35,014 nt of DNA from JBCBWG01 sp964579305 (GTDB lineage Bacteria > Pseudomonadota > Alphaproteobacteria > Rhizobiales > Hyphomicrobiaceae). Positions within the stretch are counted from its first letter, which is position 1, and the number at the start of each line of letters is the position of its first letter. Location of the stretch: NCBI GenBank assembly GCA_964579305.1, contig CAZOGY010000020.1, positions 1 through 35,014 on the forward strand. Direction: 5' to 3'. Of this stretch, positions 1 to 8,329 are shown in pieces. A program made the position numbers and the translations under genes. The notes below the pieces were generated by a model. It was not told the DNA's origin, searched no databases, and worked only from the letters and a program-made list of their open reading frames with translations.

Positions 1-11
1 GGAATAGCGAC

Positions 12-1712
12 GTGAGCGCAACTGCCTATAGCGAGGCGCATTTCATGCGACACGCTATAAGGCGCGGCGTGGACATATGCATGGCGGAAGACAACAACCG
101 GCCGGACACGTCTCAAGACGCGGAACAAGCGGAAGCTGCGGCGCGGCAACGCGCCGTTCTGGCCTGGCTGGAAACGCCTGAGGCCTACCGCGGCGTCGTG
201 GAAGCCGAATTGACCGCCGATGATATCAAGCGGATCGACACCCATGCCGCGATTGTATTCTTGGCTGGCAATCGCGCCTTCAAGCTGAAGCGCGCCGTTG
301 CACTGGCCTATCTCGATTTCACCAAGCTTGAGACGCGACGCGACGTCTGTCGCCGCGAAGTGGCATTGAACCGCCGCACCGCGCCGCATGTTTACGAGCG
401 TGTCGTCACCATTACCGAAGAGCGCGATGGCCACTTCGCATTCGACGGGCCCGGCGCCGCAGTCGAATACGCAGTCGCGATGCGCCGCTTTGATACGCGC
501 GACGTCTTCGATGCGCGAGCCGATCGCGGCGCACTCACTGTGCATGATGTTGTCGGGCTCGCCGATGCGGTAAGCGCCCTCCATGTCGGCGCTGCGATCG
601 TGCGCGGACCGCAGGCGGTGGACGAACTTGCGCGCGTTGTCGAGACGACCTTCAACGCACTCAAACGCCGCCCTGACGTGATCGCGCCGGATTTCGCCAA
701 TCAGCTTGCCGACCGTGCTCGCCAAACCTTTGCGCGCGCCGAGGCAAAGCTCAAAGCCCGCGCCAGCGAAGGCTTTGTCCGCGTTTGCCACGGTGACCTG
801 CACCTGAAGAATGTTGTGCTGATTGAGGGCACGCCAACGCTGTTTGATGCCTTGGAGTTCGACGAGCGTTTGTCCACGATCGATGTGCTCTACGACATCG
901 CGTTTGTGTTGATGGATCTCTGGCACCGGGATCGCCGTGGCGACGCCAACGCTGTTTTCAATCGATATCTGAATGGCTTTGAGACGGCGGCCAATGTTGC
1001 GGCGCTGGACCTCTTGCCGCTTTTTCTGGGGCTCCGTGCCGGCGTTCGCGCCATGGTTGCCATCGACCAGATGATCACCGATCCCGAACATGCAGGCCAA
1101 CGAGCTGTCGACGACGCACAGGCCTACGCGGCTTGGGCCGATCGGTTTTTATCACCGTCGCCAGCGCGCCTGATCTTGATTGGTGGCCGCTCAGGCACCG
1201 GAAAGTCCACCCTTGGCGCCGGGCTTGCTCCATCGCTCAAACCAGCACCCGGCGCCCTCCACGTGCGCAGTGATGTCGTGCGCAAAACCCTCTTCGGGGT
1301 CGATCCGCTGACACCGTTGCCGCCGGAGAGCTACACGCAAGCCGCATCGCAAAGGGTCTACGCTCAAGCCTTTGAACTGGCGGCGCAGTGCTTGGCCGCC
1401 GGCCACGCTGCGATCATTGATGCTGCATTCTTGACGCCGCAAGAGCGCAAGGCCGCGTCCGCAATTGCGCGCAATGCCGGTCTGCCATGGACGGGGCTCT
1501 GGCTGGAGCTGCCACAAGCCGAATGCGCGCGCCGGGTCGCGGCCCGCACGTTAGATGCTTCTGACGCCGATGCGTCCGTCGTCGCAAAGCAAGCAACCCA
1601 GGATGTCGGGGCCATCGATTGGCACATCATCGATGCGTCCGGTTCACCTGAAGAGGTGCGCGCTCGCGCGCTTGCTACGCTTGACCCGCCGGCCCCTGAA
1701 ACGAACACGTAA
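12..1712 (+). CDS. Aminoglycoside phosphotransferase-like / P-loop kinase fusion protein
   Basis: Two-domain protein of 566 residues. The N-terminal half (about 60-370) is an APH/ChoK-type kinase fold: it has the early signature AFKLKRAVALAYLDF and a catalytic loop HGDLHLKN with H260 and D262. The C-terminal half starts with a Walker A motif, GGRSGTGKST (G391-K398-S399), and continues as a gluconate/shikimate-kinase-like P-loop domain. This architecture (COG2187 plus COG0645) is widespread in proteobacteria; its substrate is unknown and antibiotic resistance should not be assumed. The GTG at 12 is only one possible start: the frame is open to the window edge, and the ATG at 81 (MAEDNN) is a good alternative because conserved sequence begins only after it. 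The gene converges on the DUF454 gene with a 42-base gap. Confidence 0.85.
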   Translation: MSATAYSEAHFMRHAIRRGVDICMAEDNNRPDTSQDAEQAEAAARQRAVLAWLETPEAYRGVVEAELTADDIKRIDTHAAIVFLAGNRAFKLKRAVALAYLDFTKLETRRDVCRREVALNRRTAPHVYERVVTITEERDGHFAFDGPGAAVEYAVAMRRFDTRDVFDARADRGALTVHDVVGLADAVSALHVGAAIVRGPQAVDELARVVETTFNALKRRPDVIAPDFANQLADRARQTFARAEAKLKARASEGFVRVCHGDLHLKNVVLIEGTPTLFDALEFDERLSTIDVLYDIAFVLMDLWHRDRRGDANAVFNRYLNGFETAANVAALDLLPLFLGLRAGVRAMVAIDQMITDPEHAGQRAVDDAQAYAAWADRFLSPSPARLILIGGRSGTGKSTLGAGLAPSLKPAPGALHVRSDVVRKTLFGVDPLTPLPPESYTQAASQRVYAQAFELAAQCLAAGHAAIIDAAFLTPQERKAASAIARNAGLPWTGLWLELPQAECARRVAARTLDASDADASVVAKQATQDVGAIDWHIIDASGSPEEVRARALATLDPPAPETNT

Positions 1713-1754
1713 GCAGATCCGCAAGCGGCCCTGAACCCCCGCCGCCCCCGCCGG

Positions 1755-2162
1755 TTAGCTTGGATCGCGATCCGTCGGGATCCAGATTGTGAAGATCGTT
1801 GCCGCAATTGCAGCGGTCGCAACGACGATCACAACCGGCGTGAAAGTAAAATCGGCCAACCAAGTGGTCATCGCAACCGACAGCCAGGCCATGACCAGCG
1901 CAAACAACTTGACCCGCATGCGCATCGCCCGCCGCTCTGAAAACCGGTCAGCTTCGCGCAACGCCGTTTGCAGCAGTGGCATGCGCCGAAGCCAAGCATG
2001 CAGACGCGGCGACGATCGCGCAAAAGCCCAAAGCGCCAGCAGGACAAAGGGGACCGTCGGCAGACCTGGCAAAATGGCGCCCAGGATCGCGAGCGCAACC
2101 GCGACCAGCCCAAGGGCAACCAGCGCGAGCTTTTGAAATCGTTGCGCGAGATCTGTTGGCAA
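1755..2162 (-). CDS. DUF454 (YbaN-like) inner-membrane protein
   Basis: Small hydrophobic protein of 135 residues. It has an N-terminal membrane segment rich in Leu/Ala/Val, then the family hallmark ILPGLPTVPFVLLALWAFARSSPRLHAWL, here spanning residues about 29-57, and two further hydrophobic stretches near the C-terminus (about 88-125). This order matches the YbaN/DUF454 family of inner-membrane proteins, whose biochemical role is not established. The assigned start is TTG with a GGAGG about 12 bases upstream; no ATG is better placed, so the exact start is uncertain. It is divergent from the nnrU-like gene, with about 190 bases between them in which I see no clear element. Confidence 0.75.
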   Translation of the reverse strand: MPTDLAQRFQKLALVALGLVAVALAILGAILPGLPTVPFVLLALWAFARSSPRLHAWLRRMPLLQTALREADRFSERRAMRMRVKLFALVMAWLSVAMTTWLADFTFTPVVIVVATAAIAATIFTIWIPTDRDPS

Positions 2163-2354
2163 GGTGACGACCAGCCTCCGTGACCGCGCGGGCCATGATC
2201 ACCTGCTGCGGATTGCCAACCCATGACGCATGGCCGCTGTGATAGATCATGCGGCGAGAGATCACAGGTGCCAACGCGTGGCGACGTGTCGATCGGCTGC
2301 GTGATCTTGGCGCCAGCATCCGATAGACACGCCCCACGGGTCTTTAAATCCGGG

Positions 2355-3074
2355 ATGACGATGGCAACGCTTGCCAGCATTGATGTGGGTTGGATTGAGT
2401 TTGCCGGCGCCTTTGTTGCGTTTCTCGTCAGCCATATCGTGCCAGCGCGCCCCCAGAACCGGCGTCGTCTTGTTGCCGCGCTGGGCACCCGCGGCTACGG
2501 CGTCGTCTACGGTGCGATGTCGATTGTGATGCTCACCTGGCTGATCATCGCCGCTCACCGCGCACCCTACGTGATGCTTTGGGAACCAGCGGCTTGGCAG
2601 CGCTGGGTGCCATTCCTGGCGATGTTGCCTGCTTGCCTGATCGCGGCTCTGTCCGTGGGCCGCCCCAACCCATTTTCATTCGGCGGCGGTGATCACGCCG
2701 CATTCGACGCAAGCCGGCCCGGGATCGTCGGTTTGACCCGCCATCCGGTCCTTTGGGCCCTCGCCCTGTGGGCTGGCGCACACGTCATACCCAACGGAGA
2801 TCTCGCGCATGTGCTGTTGTTTGGCGGTTCGGCTCTTTTCGCTGCGCTCGGCACGTTGAGTTTTGACAGGCGCCGCCAGCAGGCACTGGGTCGCGCCCAC
2901 TGGCAAAGCCTCGACGGGATGCGCCAGGCAGCAGGGTTTCGCTTAAGCGATCCCGACGGCTTGAGCGCGAACCTGCGGCGTCTGGCCGCTGGCGTCGTCA
3001 TCTACGTGGTTTTGCTGCTCTTGCACGCACACGTCATCGGCGTGTCGCCGTGGCCAGTTGGCCTGCCGGTTTAG
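2355..3074 (+). CDS. NnrU family integral membrane protein
   Basis: Protein of 239 residues with five or six predicted membrane segments. It has the NnrU-family features: an N-terminal FVAFLVSHIVPARP stretch, then RGYGVVYGAMSIVMLTWLI, PNPFSFGG, and a central LTRHPVLWALALWAGAH motif with a conserved His likely to bind heme or metal. NnrU was named from nitric-oxide-linked gene clusters in denitrifiers, and the family is related to the plant carotenoid isomerase Z-ISO. No denitrification or carotenoid genes are nearby, so the function is open. I chose the ATG at 2355 (a second ATG lies at 2361); the frame is open further upstream but that part is not membrane-like. Its stop overlaps the stop of the convergent folE2 by 3-4 bases. 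Confidence 0.8.
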   Translation: MTMATLASIDVGWIEFAGAFVAFLVSHIVPARPQNRRRLVAALGTRGYGVVYGAMSIVMLTWLIIAAHRAPYVMLWEPAAWQRWVPFLAMLPACLIAALSVGRPNPFSFGGGDHAAFDASRPGIVGLTRHPVLWALALWAGAHVIPNGDLAHVLLFGGSALFAALGTLSFDRRRQQALGRAHWQSLDGMRQAAGFRLSDPDGLSANLRRLAAGVVIYVVLLLLHAHVIGVSPWPVGLPV

Positions 3075-4168
3075 CCGATGTGATACAGTGTTTCAAACAG
3101 GCGCGGGTCATAGCTCTGCTGCGCGAATGTCTCGCCCTTCGTCAGGATCGAGACGGCATCGTGGCTGTGCAGGCTTTCCTGATGGCTTGCGACCACGCGG
3201 AAATCTCCGACCCGGTCTTCGCCATCAAGCGCATCGCACAAGAGCCGAACGGCATCTTCCACGAAGATCGGATTTGAGCCGTTCAATTCCGCAAAGGCCT
3301 GCTCATCCTCCCGCTTGACCATGACCTGCGTTTCCGTCGCGATCGCTGAAACACACAGGTCGACCAAATCCTCGATCCACAAGATGCGATCGCCAACCAG
3401 CGCCGCCGAAATCCGGGCAACGGAGCGCTGCGAATGCGGCGTTGCAATCTGCCCGCGCGTTTGTCGGGCATGCTCAGAAAGTTCCAGCGAGCACGGGCAC
3501 GTTGACGAGTAGACGTAGTCGAGATGCACGATCGGACGGGTGCCGCCCTGAGATTTCAGCATCTCAAACGCAACGTCGTAATACTGGAAACCTTCAAGCC
3601 CTGACCGCAACGACGGTTTCAGCATGGGATAGCGAAAGCGCAGAAGAATGCGCGCGTCATAGCTTTCCAGATCGGACAGGTAGCTGTCGAGCACACCGTC
3701 GATCCGGTCAAAGTCGAACGGCGCATCGGCGTGGCGATAGAAGGACCGCATGATGCGGCTCATGTTGATGCCCTTCTTGGTCGCCGCCAGCGACACCGAG
3801 CCCGTGACCGAAGTCTCAAGCGAAATCTGCCCGCCCTCGCGTTTGCGATACGTCAGAGGCAGTCGGAAATTCGAAATGCCGACGTGTTGGATCTCAGCCT
3901 TCGCGCCCTTGATCAGGCTCGATGGACCATTCTGCAGATCCGGCATCGAGGCCTTGTAGGCGGCATCCGGTTGGAAATCGGCCGGATAGGTCCGGTTTAA
4001 GGCACTTGCCGAGCCCGCACCCTCCTCATCCAAACCAAGCGCCGCCAACTCAGCTGCCGACAGCGACCCCAAAGCGCGCAGCTTGGCCAGCACCGCATCG
4101 CGTTCGCGCGCAGCATCGGCTTGCGCAGTCGTATCGTCGGCAATCAAACGTCCGGGCATCATGTTCAT
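3071..4168 (-). CDS. folE2: GTP cyclohydrolase FolE2 (type IB)
   Basis: Cytoplasmic enzyme converting GTP to 7,8-dihydroneopterin triphosphate, the first step of folate and queuosine/7-deazaguanine synthesis. The 365-residue product carries the FolE2 core: PSSLIKGAKAEIQHVGISNF near residue 85-104, the metal-binding STCPCS (C224, C226) with downstream H245 in ATPHSQRS, and a C-terminal DFRVVASHQESLHSHDA. Start: a GGAGG at 4178-4182 sits nine bases before the ATG at 4168, so the upstream in-frame GTG at 4177 is less likely. The N-terminal 80 residues before the core are a rather long, Ala-rich extension. In many bacteria FolE2 replaces zinc-dependent FolE under zinc limitation by Zur control; I see no clear Zur-type palindrome upstream. 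Confidence 0.93.
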   Translation of the reverse strand: MNMMPGRLIADDTTAQADAARERDAVLAKLRALGSLSAAELAALGLDEEGAGSASALNRTYPADFQPDAAYKASMPDLQNGPSSLIKGAKAEIQHVGISNFRLPLTYRKREGGQISLETSVTGSVSLAATKKGINMSRIMRSFYRHADAPFDFDRIDGVLDSYLSDLESYDARILLRFRYPMLKPSLRSGLEGFQYYDVAFEMLKSQGGTRPIVHLDYVYSSTCPCSLELSEHARQTRGQIATPHSQRSVARISAALVGDRILWIEDLVDLCVSAIATETQVMVKREDEQAFAELNGSNPIFVEDAVRLLCDALDGEDRVGDFRVVASHQESLHSHDAVSILTKGETFAQQSYDPRLFETLYHIG

Positions 4169-4444
4169 GTCCGGCACCCTCCACGGCAGGCAGCACTCAA
4201 GTCAACTCGCGAAGCCAAACGACTTGTTCCGGCGATCGGATCAAGCAGCCAACAGGGACGCGCGCTGTTCGGGATACGCGTAGATGGCCAGCAAAGCGCA
4301 ACGCGGCAAGGTGCGCGCGCCAAAAGCGGTATAGGCTAGGACCCCGCGTCGCGCTGATGGTTTGCCTTGGCGCCAGTCAGGCACAAACGCTGGCCCGCGC
4401 GACATGACCTGCTGCACGCAGCCAACCAAACACGGAGGAAACCC

Positions 4445-5014
4445 ATGAGCCGCCTGCCATTCCCAACGCCCGACGCGATGTCGGACGAACAGCGCCGGAT
4501 TCATGACGAAATGGTCTCTGGTCCGCGCGGTACCGCGCCGCCTCCGCAAATGATCTGGCTTCATGCGCCGAAGTTCTGTGACAGCGCTCAGAAAGTCGGT
4601 GCGTTCTGTCGTTACGGCACAACCTTGCCGACGGCACTGTCCGAACTCGCGATCCTGGTTGTTGGCCGCCATTGGCAAGCCGACTTCGAATGGTGGGCAC
4701 ATGCGCGCATTGCCCGCGAACATGGGCTGCCCGAGCCGATCATCGAAGCCGTCCGCCTCGGCCAGGTTCCCGACTTCACCGGCCAGGACCCGCGCGCCGA
4801 GGCCATCTATTCCGCCGTGAAAGAAATGATGGAAACCCACCGGCTCAGCCAAGCCAGCTACGACAAGGCGCACGCAGCACTCGGCAGTGAAGCGCTCGTC
4901 GAGATCGTCGGCATTGCGGGCTATTATTGCCTCGTCTCGCTGACGCTCAACGTTTTTGACATCAAAACGCCCGACGCAAGCACGCCCGTCTCAAGTTTGC
5001 CGTCGCGCGCCTAG
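4445..5014 (+). CDS. Carboxymuconolactone decarboxylase family protein
   Basis: Protein of 189 residues of the CMD/AhpD-like all-helical family. The family core is ELAILVVGRHWQADFEWWAH (about 66-85), followed by HGLPEPIIEAVRLG and a C-terminal VEIVGIAGYYCLVSLTLNVFDI. The redox CxxC of AhpD is absent, so it resembles the non-peroxidase subfamily seen beside aromatic-degradation and many orphan genes; no substrate can be assigned. The ATG at 4445 follows an excellent ribosome binding site (GGAGG at 4434-4438, six-base spacer). It is divergent from folE2. Its TAG stop lies inside the left terminus of a palindromic repeat unit. Confidence 0.85.
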   Translation: MSRLPFPTPDAMSDEQRRIHDEMVSGPRGTAPPPQMIWLHAPKFCDSAQKVGAFCRYGTTLPTALSELAILVVGRHWQADFEWWAHARIAREHGLPEPIIEAVRLGQVPDFTGQDPRAEAIYSAVKEMMETHRLSQASYDKAHAALGSEALVEIVGIAGYYCLVSLTLNVFDIKTPDASTPVSSLPSRA

Positions 5015-5087
5015 TGCTCCGTCTCCGACACTTGGTTCCCTTTGCAGCACCCGCGCGTCCAAGTGTCGGAGACAACAGGAACACGAG
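5011..5087. repeat. Palindromic repeat unit 1 (MITE/REP-like)
   Basis: Unit begins CTAGTG and ends CACGAG (the inverse complement CTCGTG, one mismatch). It contains a perfect 15-base inverted repeat: GTCTCCGACACTTGG at 5021-5035 and its complement at 5059-5073, around a 23-base loop. No T-tract follows on the plus strand, so it is not a classical terminator. It is a clear sister of the unit at 5101-5179. The first bases overlap the stop codon of the upstream gene. Confidence 0.75.
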
Positions 5088-5100
5088 TAAATCCATGATT

Positions 5101-5179
5101 CTAGTGTTGCTTATGTCACTAACGCTTGGCAGGCGAGATTGCGGCACGTGGGGACCAAGCGTTAGTGACGCAACACGAG
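5101..5179. repeat. Palindromic repeat unit 2 (MITE/REP-like)
   Basis: Second unit, 13 bases after the first, with the same ends (CTAGTGTTGC on the left, GCAACACGAG on the right). It has a perfect 15-base inverted repeat, GTCACTAACGCTTGG at 5115-5129 and its complement at 5155-5169, around a 25-base loop. The outer GTGTTGC also pairs, with a four-base TTAT bulge on the left. Its arm differs from that of unit 1 at four of 15 positions, and all four are compensated on the opposite arm. Confidence 0.75.
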
Positions 5180-5280
5180 GCCAAACACCAAACCGGCCCT
5201 GCCACGATCAGAACCGCGCGCCAGCCCACTGCGTTGACCATCGCAAACTGGCGCGTGGGCGCCGTCGTAATTGGGATTGG
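5171..5280 (-). pseudogene. Possible remnant of an MFS transporter
   Basis: Read on the minus strand, this gene-free stretch encodes APTRQFAMVNAVGWRAVLIV followed by AGPV, then, after a one-base frame change, GLVFGLVL. That order (GWRA, a hydrophobic run, AGPxGL) is typical of the region around transmembrane helices 5-6 in major facilitator transporters. No start, no continuation and no other helices are found, and its left end coincides with the right end of repeat unit 2. It could be a decayed transporter truncated by the repeat. The call rests on about 35 codons, so chance similarity is possible. Confidence 0.35.
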
Positions 5281-5288
5281 ACGAGGTG

Positions 5289-6092
5289 ATGGCGAAAAAT
5301 TGGAACGTGGCCTGGGTGACGGGCGCAAGCAGCGGGATCGGGCTTGAGAGCGCCAAGCGGATCGCTGCGGGCGGCACGAAGGTCGCCATCAGCGCGCGGT
5401 CGGCGGACAAGCTGCGCGAGATCGCTGGCGCCCACGAAAACATTTACGCCTACCCACTTGATATCTCGGACACGCAGGCTTGCGCGGACACCGTCGCCAA
5501 GATCGAGCAAGAGCTCGGACCCATTGACTTGGCGCTTTTTTGCGCTGCGACCTGGAAAGTGCTCGACGTTGAGGAGCTCGAGGTCGAGCCGATCCAAACC
5601 GGCATGTCGGTCAATTTCAATGGAACGATCGCGACGCTTGTCCCGGTCGCGCATCGGATGATGGCGCGCAAATCAGGCCGGCTTGCAATCGTTGCCTCCG
5701 TCGCCGGCTATCGCGGACTGCCCAGGTCGTCGGCGTATGGTCCAACCAAGGCCGCACTGATCAACCTTGCCGAAAGCCTGCAGCCGGACCTCGCCCGCCA
5801 CAACGTCGACGTGTCGATCGTCAACCCGGGTTTTGTCGATACCCCGATGACCGAAACCAACGACTTCCCCATGCCATTCCTGATGGAGGTCAACGACGCG
5901 GCTGACAAACTGGTCGCCGGGTTGCGGCGGGGCGACTTTGAAATCACCTTCCCATGGCAGCTTGTGCGCATCCTCAAGACGCTGAGCATCCTGCCAAGCT
6001 CGCTATTCCTGTGGATTATGCGCACCCGCGTCGCCCGCGCGCCGAAAGACAAGACCGACGCCCAAGGCACGCCGGCGGCTCAAAAAAGCTGA
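5289..6092 (+). CDS. Short-chain dehydrogenase/reductase (SDR)
   Basis: Classical SDR of 267 residues with a Rossmann fold. The cofactor motif TGASSGIG lies near residue 11-18, the catalytic Ser in VASVAG and the catalytic YxxxK in SAYGPTKAAL. The PG motif follows in VNPGFVDTPMT. The basic residue after the glycine motif region (SARSADKL) hints at NADP(H) preference. The C-terminus has a hydrophobic LSILPSSLFLWIM stretch that could be a membrane-associating helix, as in some SDRs acting on lipids. The ATG at 5289 is preferred over an upstream in-frame TTG; a GGACGAGG lies just before it. Substrate unknown. No operon partner is obvious. Confidence 0.85.
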   Translation: MAKNWNVAWVTGASSGIGLESAKRIAAGGTKVAISARSADKLREIAGAHENIYAYPLDISDTQACADTVAKIEQELGPIDLALFCAATWKVLDVEELEVEPIQTGMSVNFNGTIATLVPVAHRMMARKSGRLAIVASVAGYRGLPRSSAYGPTKAALINLAESLQPDLARHNVDVSIVNPGFVDTPMTETNDFPMPFLMEVNDAADKLVAGLRRGDFEITFPWQLVRILKTLSILPSSLFLWIMRTRVARAPKDKTDAQGTPAAQKS

Positions 6093-6202
6093 TGCGTGGC
6101 CCACTGAGCAGCGTTCGGTCATGACTGGGCCGTGGCTTGCGACGACACAACCCAGTCGCGTTTCGCTCGTCCTTGCGGCACGATCGGTCAGCGCGCTTAT
6201 TG

Positions 6203-7534
6203 ATGCCGTCGCGAAAGATCCCGCAGATGATGCTGCCGCAAGACCATGAACGCCGTTTTGAGCTGAACAACGAGGTTCACGCCCGCCCGCCCGAGGCTTT
6301 GAAAACGCCAGTGCGAGTGTCGTACCTGGCGCTGTTTGCCGCTGGTGAACGCGGCGAGGATTTTCGCCACATCGAAGCGCTGGCCGAGCAGTATGGACAG
6401 CCCGGGCCCGCCGACGGAGCGTCGCACTTCTCGGCTGATTTCGGGCAGTTCCGCTTGAAGTGGGAACGCCACACCGAGTTCAGCCGCATCAAGATCATCC
6501 AGTCCGGCATTGGCGGAGAAAAGCTGTTCGACCGGCCACCGATCGAAGCGGTCCCAAGCGACTGGGTGAGTTCCCTGCCGGGGCGCGTGATGACGGCGAC
6601 GCACGTTGATGTGCGCCCGCGCCCCCGAAAGGTCCCTGATCCTGACACGTTATCGGCAGAGGCATTCAACGGGCATCCATTGATGGGCTCCGAGATCGGT
6701 GGCCAGGCCGGTCTCGCCTACACGGATCTGCGAATTCACGCGGACGGCTTTTCGCGCGTCGCCATCTACGAAGAGGGCATGACGCCACGTCAGCTCGGCC
6801 GCTACGTCCAACGCATTCTTGAGATCGACACGTACCGGATGATGGCGCTGCTTGCGTTCCCCGTCGCGCGCGACTTCAGCCGAAAACTCACCACGCAAGA
6901 GCGCGATCTGGCTCAGATCACCACCGCGATGAGTGGGGATGGTGCGTTGGAAGAGCATAAGCTTCTGGATCGCCTCACACGCCTGCAAGCCGCAATCGAA
7001 AGTGGGTACGCCGAGAGCGATTACCGCTTCTCGGCTGCGCGCGCTTACTACGAACTGGTTCAGCGCCGTATCCTGGAACTGCGCGAGACCCGCCTCGAAG
7101 GCTTGCAAACGTTCCAGGAATTCACCGAGCGCCGTCTGATGCCGGCGATGAACACGTGCACGGCCGTTGCCCGCCGCCAAGAAGAGCTGTCGCGCCGCGT
7201 GGCGCGTGCAACCCAGCTCCTTTCGACCCGCGTGGACGTGGCAGGCGCCCGCCAGAACCAGGAAGTTTTGGCCTCCATGGCGCGGCGCGCGAAACTGCAG
7301 TTGCGCTTGCAGCAGACCGTTGAAGGCCTCTCGGTTGCAGCCGTCACTTACTATGTCGTGGGCCTTGTGTCGTACGTTGCCAAAGCAGCCTCCGAGATGG
7401 GCCTCCCGATCAGCGCGCCGATCATCGTTGCAGCCTCGGTGCCGATTGTGGCCGGTCTGGTCTGGTATGGCGTCCAGCGTGTGCGTAAAGAGTTGGAAAA
7501 AGACGAACACGAGGACGACCTCGCGCCGCATTGA
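6203..7534 (+). CDS. DUF3422 family membrane protein
   Basis: Protein of about 443 residues matching DUF3422. It starts with the family signature ERRFELNNEVHARPPEAL, continues as a soluble domain with a coiled-coil-like central region (about 220-370, many Arg/Glu/Leu/Gln), and ends with two hydrophobic segments (VTYYVVGLVSYVAKAA and IIVAASVPIVAGLVWYGV) before a charged tail. The layout, a large cytoplasmic part anchored by C-terminal membrane hairpins, is typical of the family, whose function is unknown. The start is uncertain: ATGs at 6203, 6227 and 6230 are all possible and none has a strong ribosome binding site. Confidence 0.82.
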   Translation: MPSRKIPQMMLPQDHERRFELNNEVHARPPEALKTPVRVSYLALFAAGERGEDFRHIEALAEQYGQPGPADGASHFSADFGQFRLKWERHTEFSRIKIIQSGIGGEKLFDRPPIEAVPSDWVSSLPGRVMTATHVDVRPRPRKVPDPDTLSAEAFNGHPLMGSEIGGQAGLAYTDLRIHADGFSRVAIYEEGMTPRQLGRYVQRILEIDTYRMMALLAFPVARDFSRKLTTQERDLAQITTAMSGDGALEEHKLLDRLTRLQAAIESGYAESDYRFSAARAYYELVQRRILELRETRLEGLQTFQEFTERRLMPAMNTCTAVARRQEELSRRVARATQLLSTRVDVAGARQNQEVLASMARRAKLQLRLQQTVEGLSVAAVTYYVVGLVSYVAKAASEMGLPISAPIIVAASVPIVAGLVWYGVQRVRKELEKDEHEDDLAPH

Positions 7535-7624
7535 TGCGTGGCAACGAACGTGTCGGCGATGACCGAATGCGCGTTTCCAGACCGCGCGAACACCGCCAAC
7601 CCCATGGCGCAAGGAAGTTCAGCT

Positions 7625-8329
7625 ATGGCCGCTTCGGTCGCCCAATCACCGCTGGCACAGCATTACGCGGGTAAGGCGTCTGAGTATTTCGACGGTGCCA
7701 GGCATGATTTTTTGGACAGACTGAAGCGCGATCCCAATGCGCAAATCTTGGAAATCGGCTGCGGCACAGGCCTCACTGGCGAGCTTGCCTTATCGGCGGG
7801 ACGATGTGGGGCTTATGTCGGTGTCGAATTGATGCCAGCCGCCGCCGAACAGGCGCGCAGCCGATTGAGCGAAACGTTCGTTGGCAACATCGAGAGTATG
7901 GATCTGCCGCATCCGCCCGGCCATTTCGACGCCCTCATCATGTCGGAGGTGTTGGAGCATCTGGTCGATCCCTGGGCGGTCTTGCGCAAACTCGCCGTCC
8001 ACCTCAAACCAGATGCGACGGTGCTCGCCAGTTCGCCCAACATCGCCCATTGGACGGTCATCCGCGAGCTTGTTCGCGGACGCTTCGACCTCCGCGACGC
8101 CGGCGTTATGGACCGCACACACTTGCGATGGTTCACGCCCAAAACCTATCGCGCGCTGTTTGAAGACAGCGGCTTTCGCGTCGTTGAGGTCTGGCCGCAT
8201 GTCGCGCTCAGCCAAAAACAGAAGTTGGCTGCGACCATCCTTGGCGGCCGCACGCACCTGTTCATGCGTCAGATCTGCCTTGAGGCCCGCGCTGGTGAAG
8301 GACCGTCCGGGCGCGAGGCTTCGTCATGA
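7625..8329 (+). CDS. Class I SAM-dependent methyltransferase
   Basis: About 234 residues. Motif I LEIGCGTGLTGELAL and the acidic end of strand 2 (GVELMP) define the SAM site. EVLEHLVDPWAVLRKLAVHL is motif post-II/III, typical of Methyltransf_11/23 members found in cell-envelope glycan clusters. The later HLRWFTPKTYRALFEDSGF pattern supports the same group. The ATG at 7625 has the best ribosome binding site (AAGGAAG at 7611-7617); the frame is open upstream to a GTG at 7538 with no site. The stop overlaps the next gene's start as ATGA, so the two are probably translationally coupled and work together. Confidence 0.85.
   Translation: MAASVAQSPLAQHYAGKASEYFDGARHDFLDRLKRDPNAQILEIGCGTGLTGELALSAGRCGAYVGVELMPAAAEQARSRLSETFVGNIESMDLPHPPGHFDALIMSEVLEHLVDPWAVLRKLAVHLKPDATVLASSPNIAHWTVIRELVRGRFDLRDAGVMDRTHLRWFTPKTYRALFEDSGFRVVEVWPHVALSQKQKLAATILGGRTHLFMRQICLEARAGEGPSGREASS

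Noticed and set aside
1948..2337. Minus-strand frame upstream of and overlapping DUF454
   Set aside because: Part of the product looks protein-like (MIYHSGHASWVGNPQQVI), but it overlaps the DUF454 gene in another frame and has no recognisable family or ribosome binding site.
4445..5014. AhpD-type peroxidase activity of the carboxymuconolactone decarboxylase-like protein
   Set aside because: The CxxC motif required for AhpD activity is absent.
5021..5073. Rho-independent terminator after the decarboxylase-like gene
   Set aside because: The stem is perfect but the loop is long (23 bases) and no T-tract follows; the sister unit next to it argues for a repeat family.
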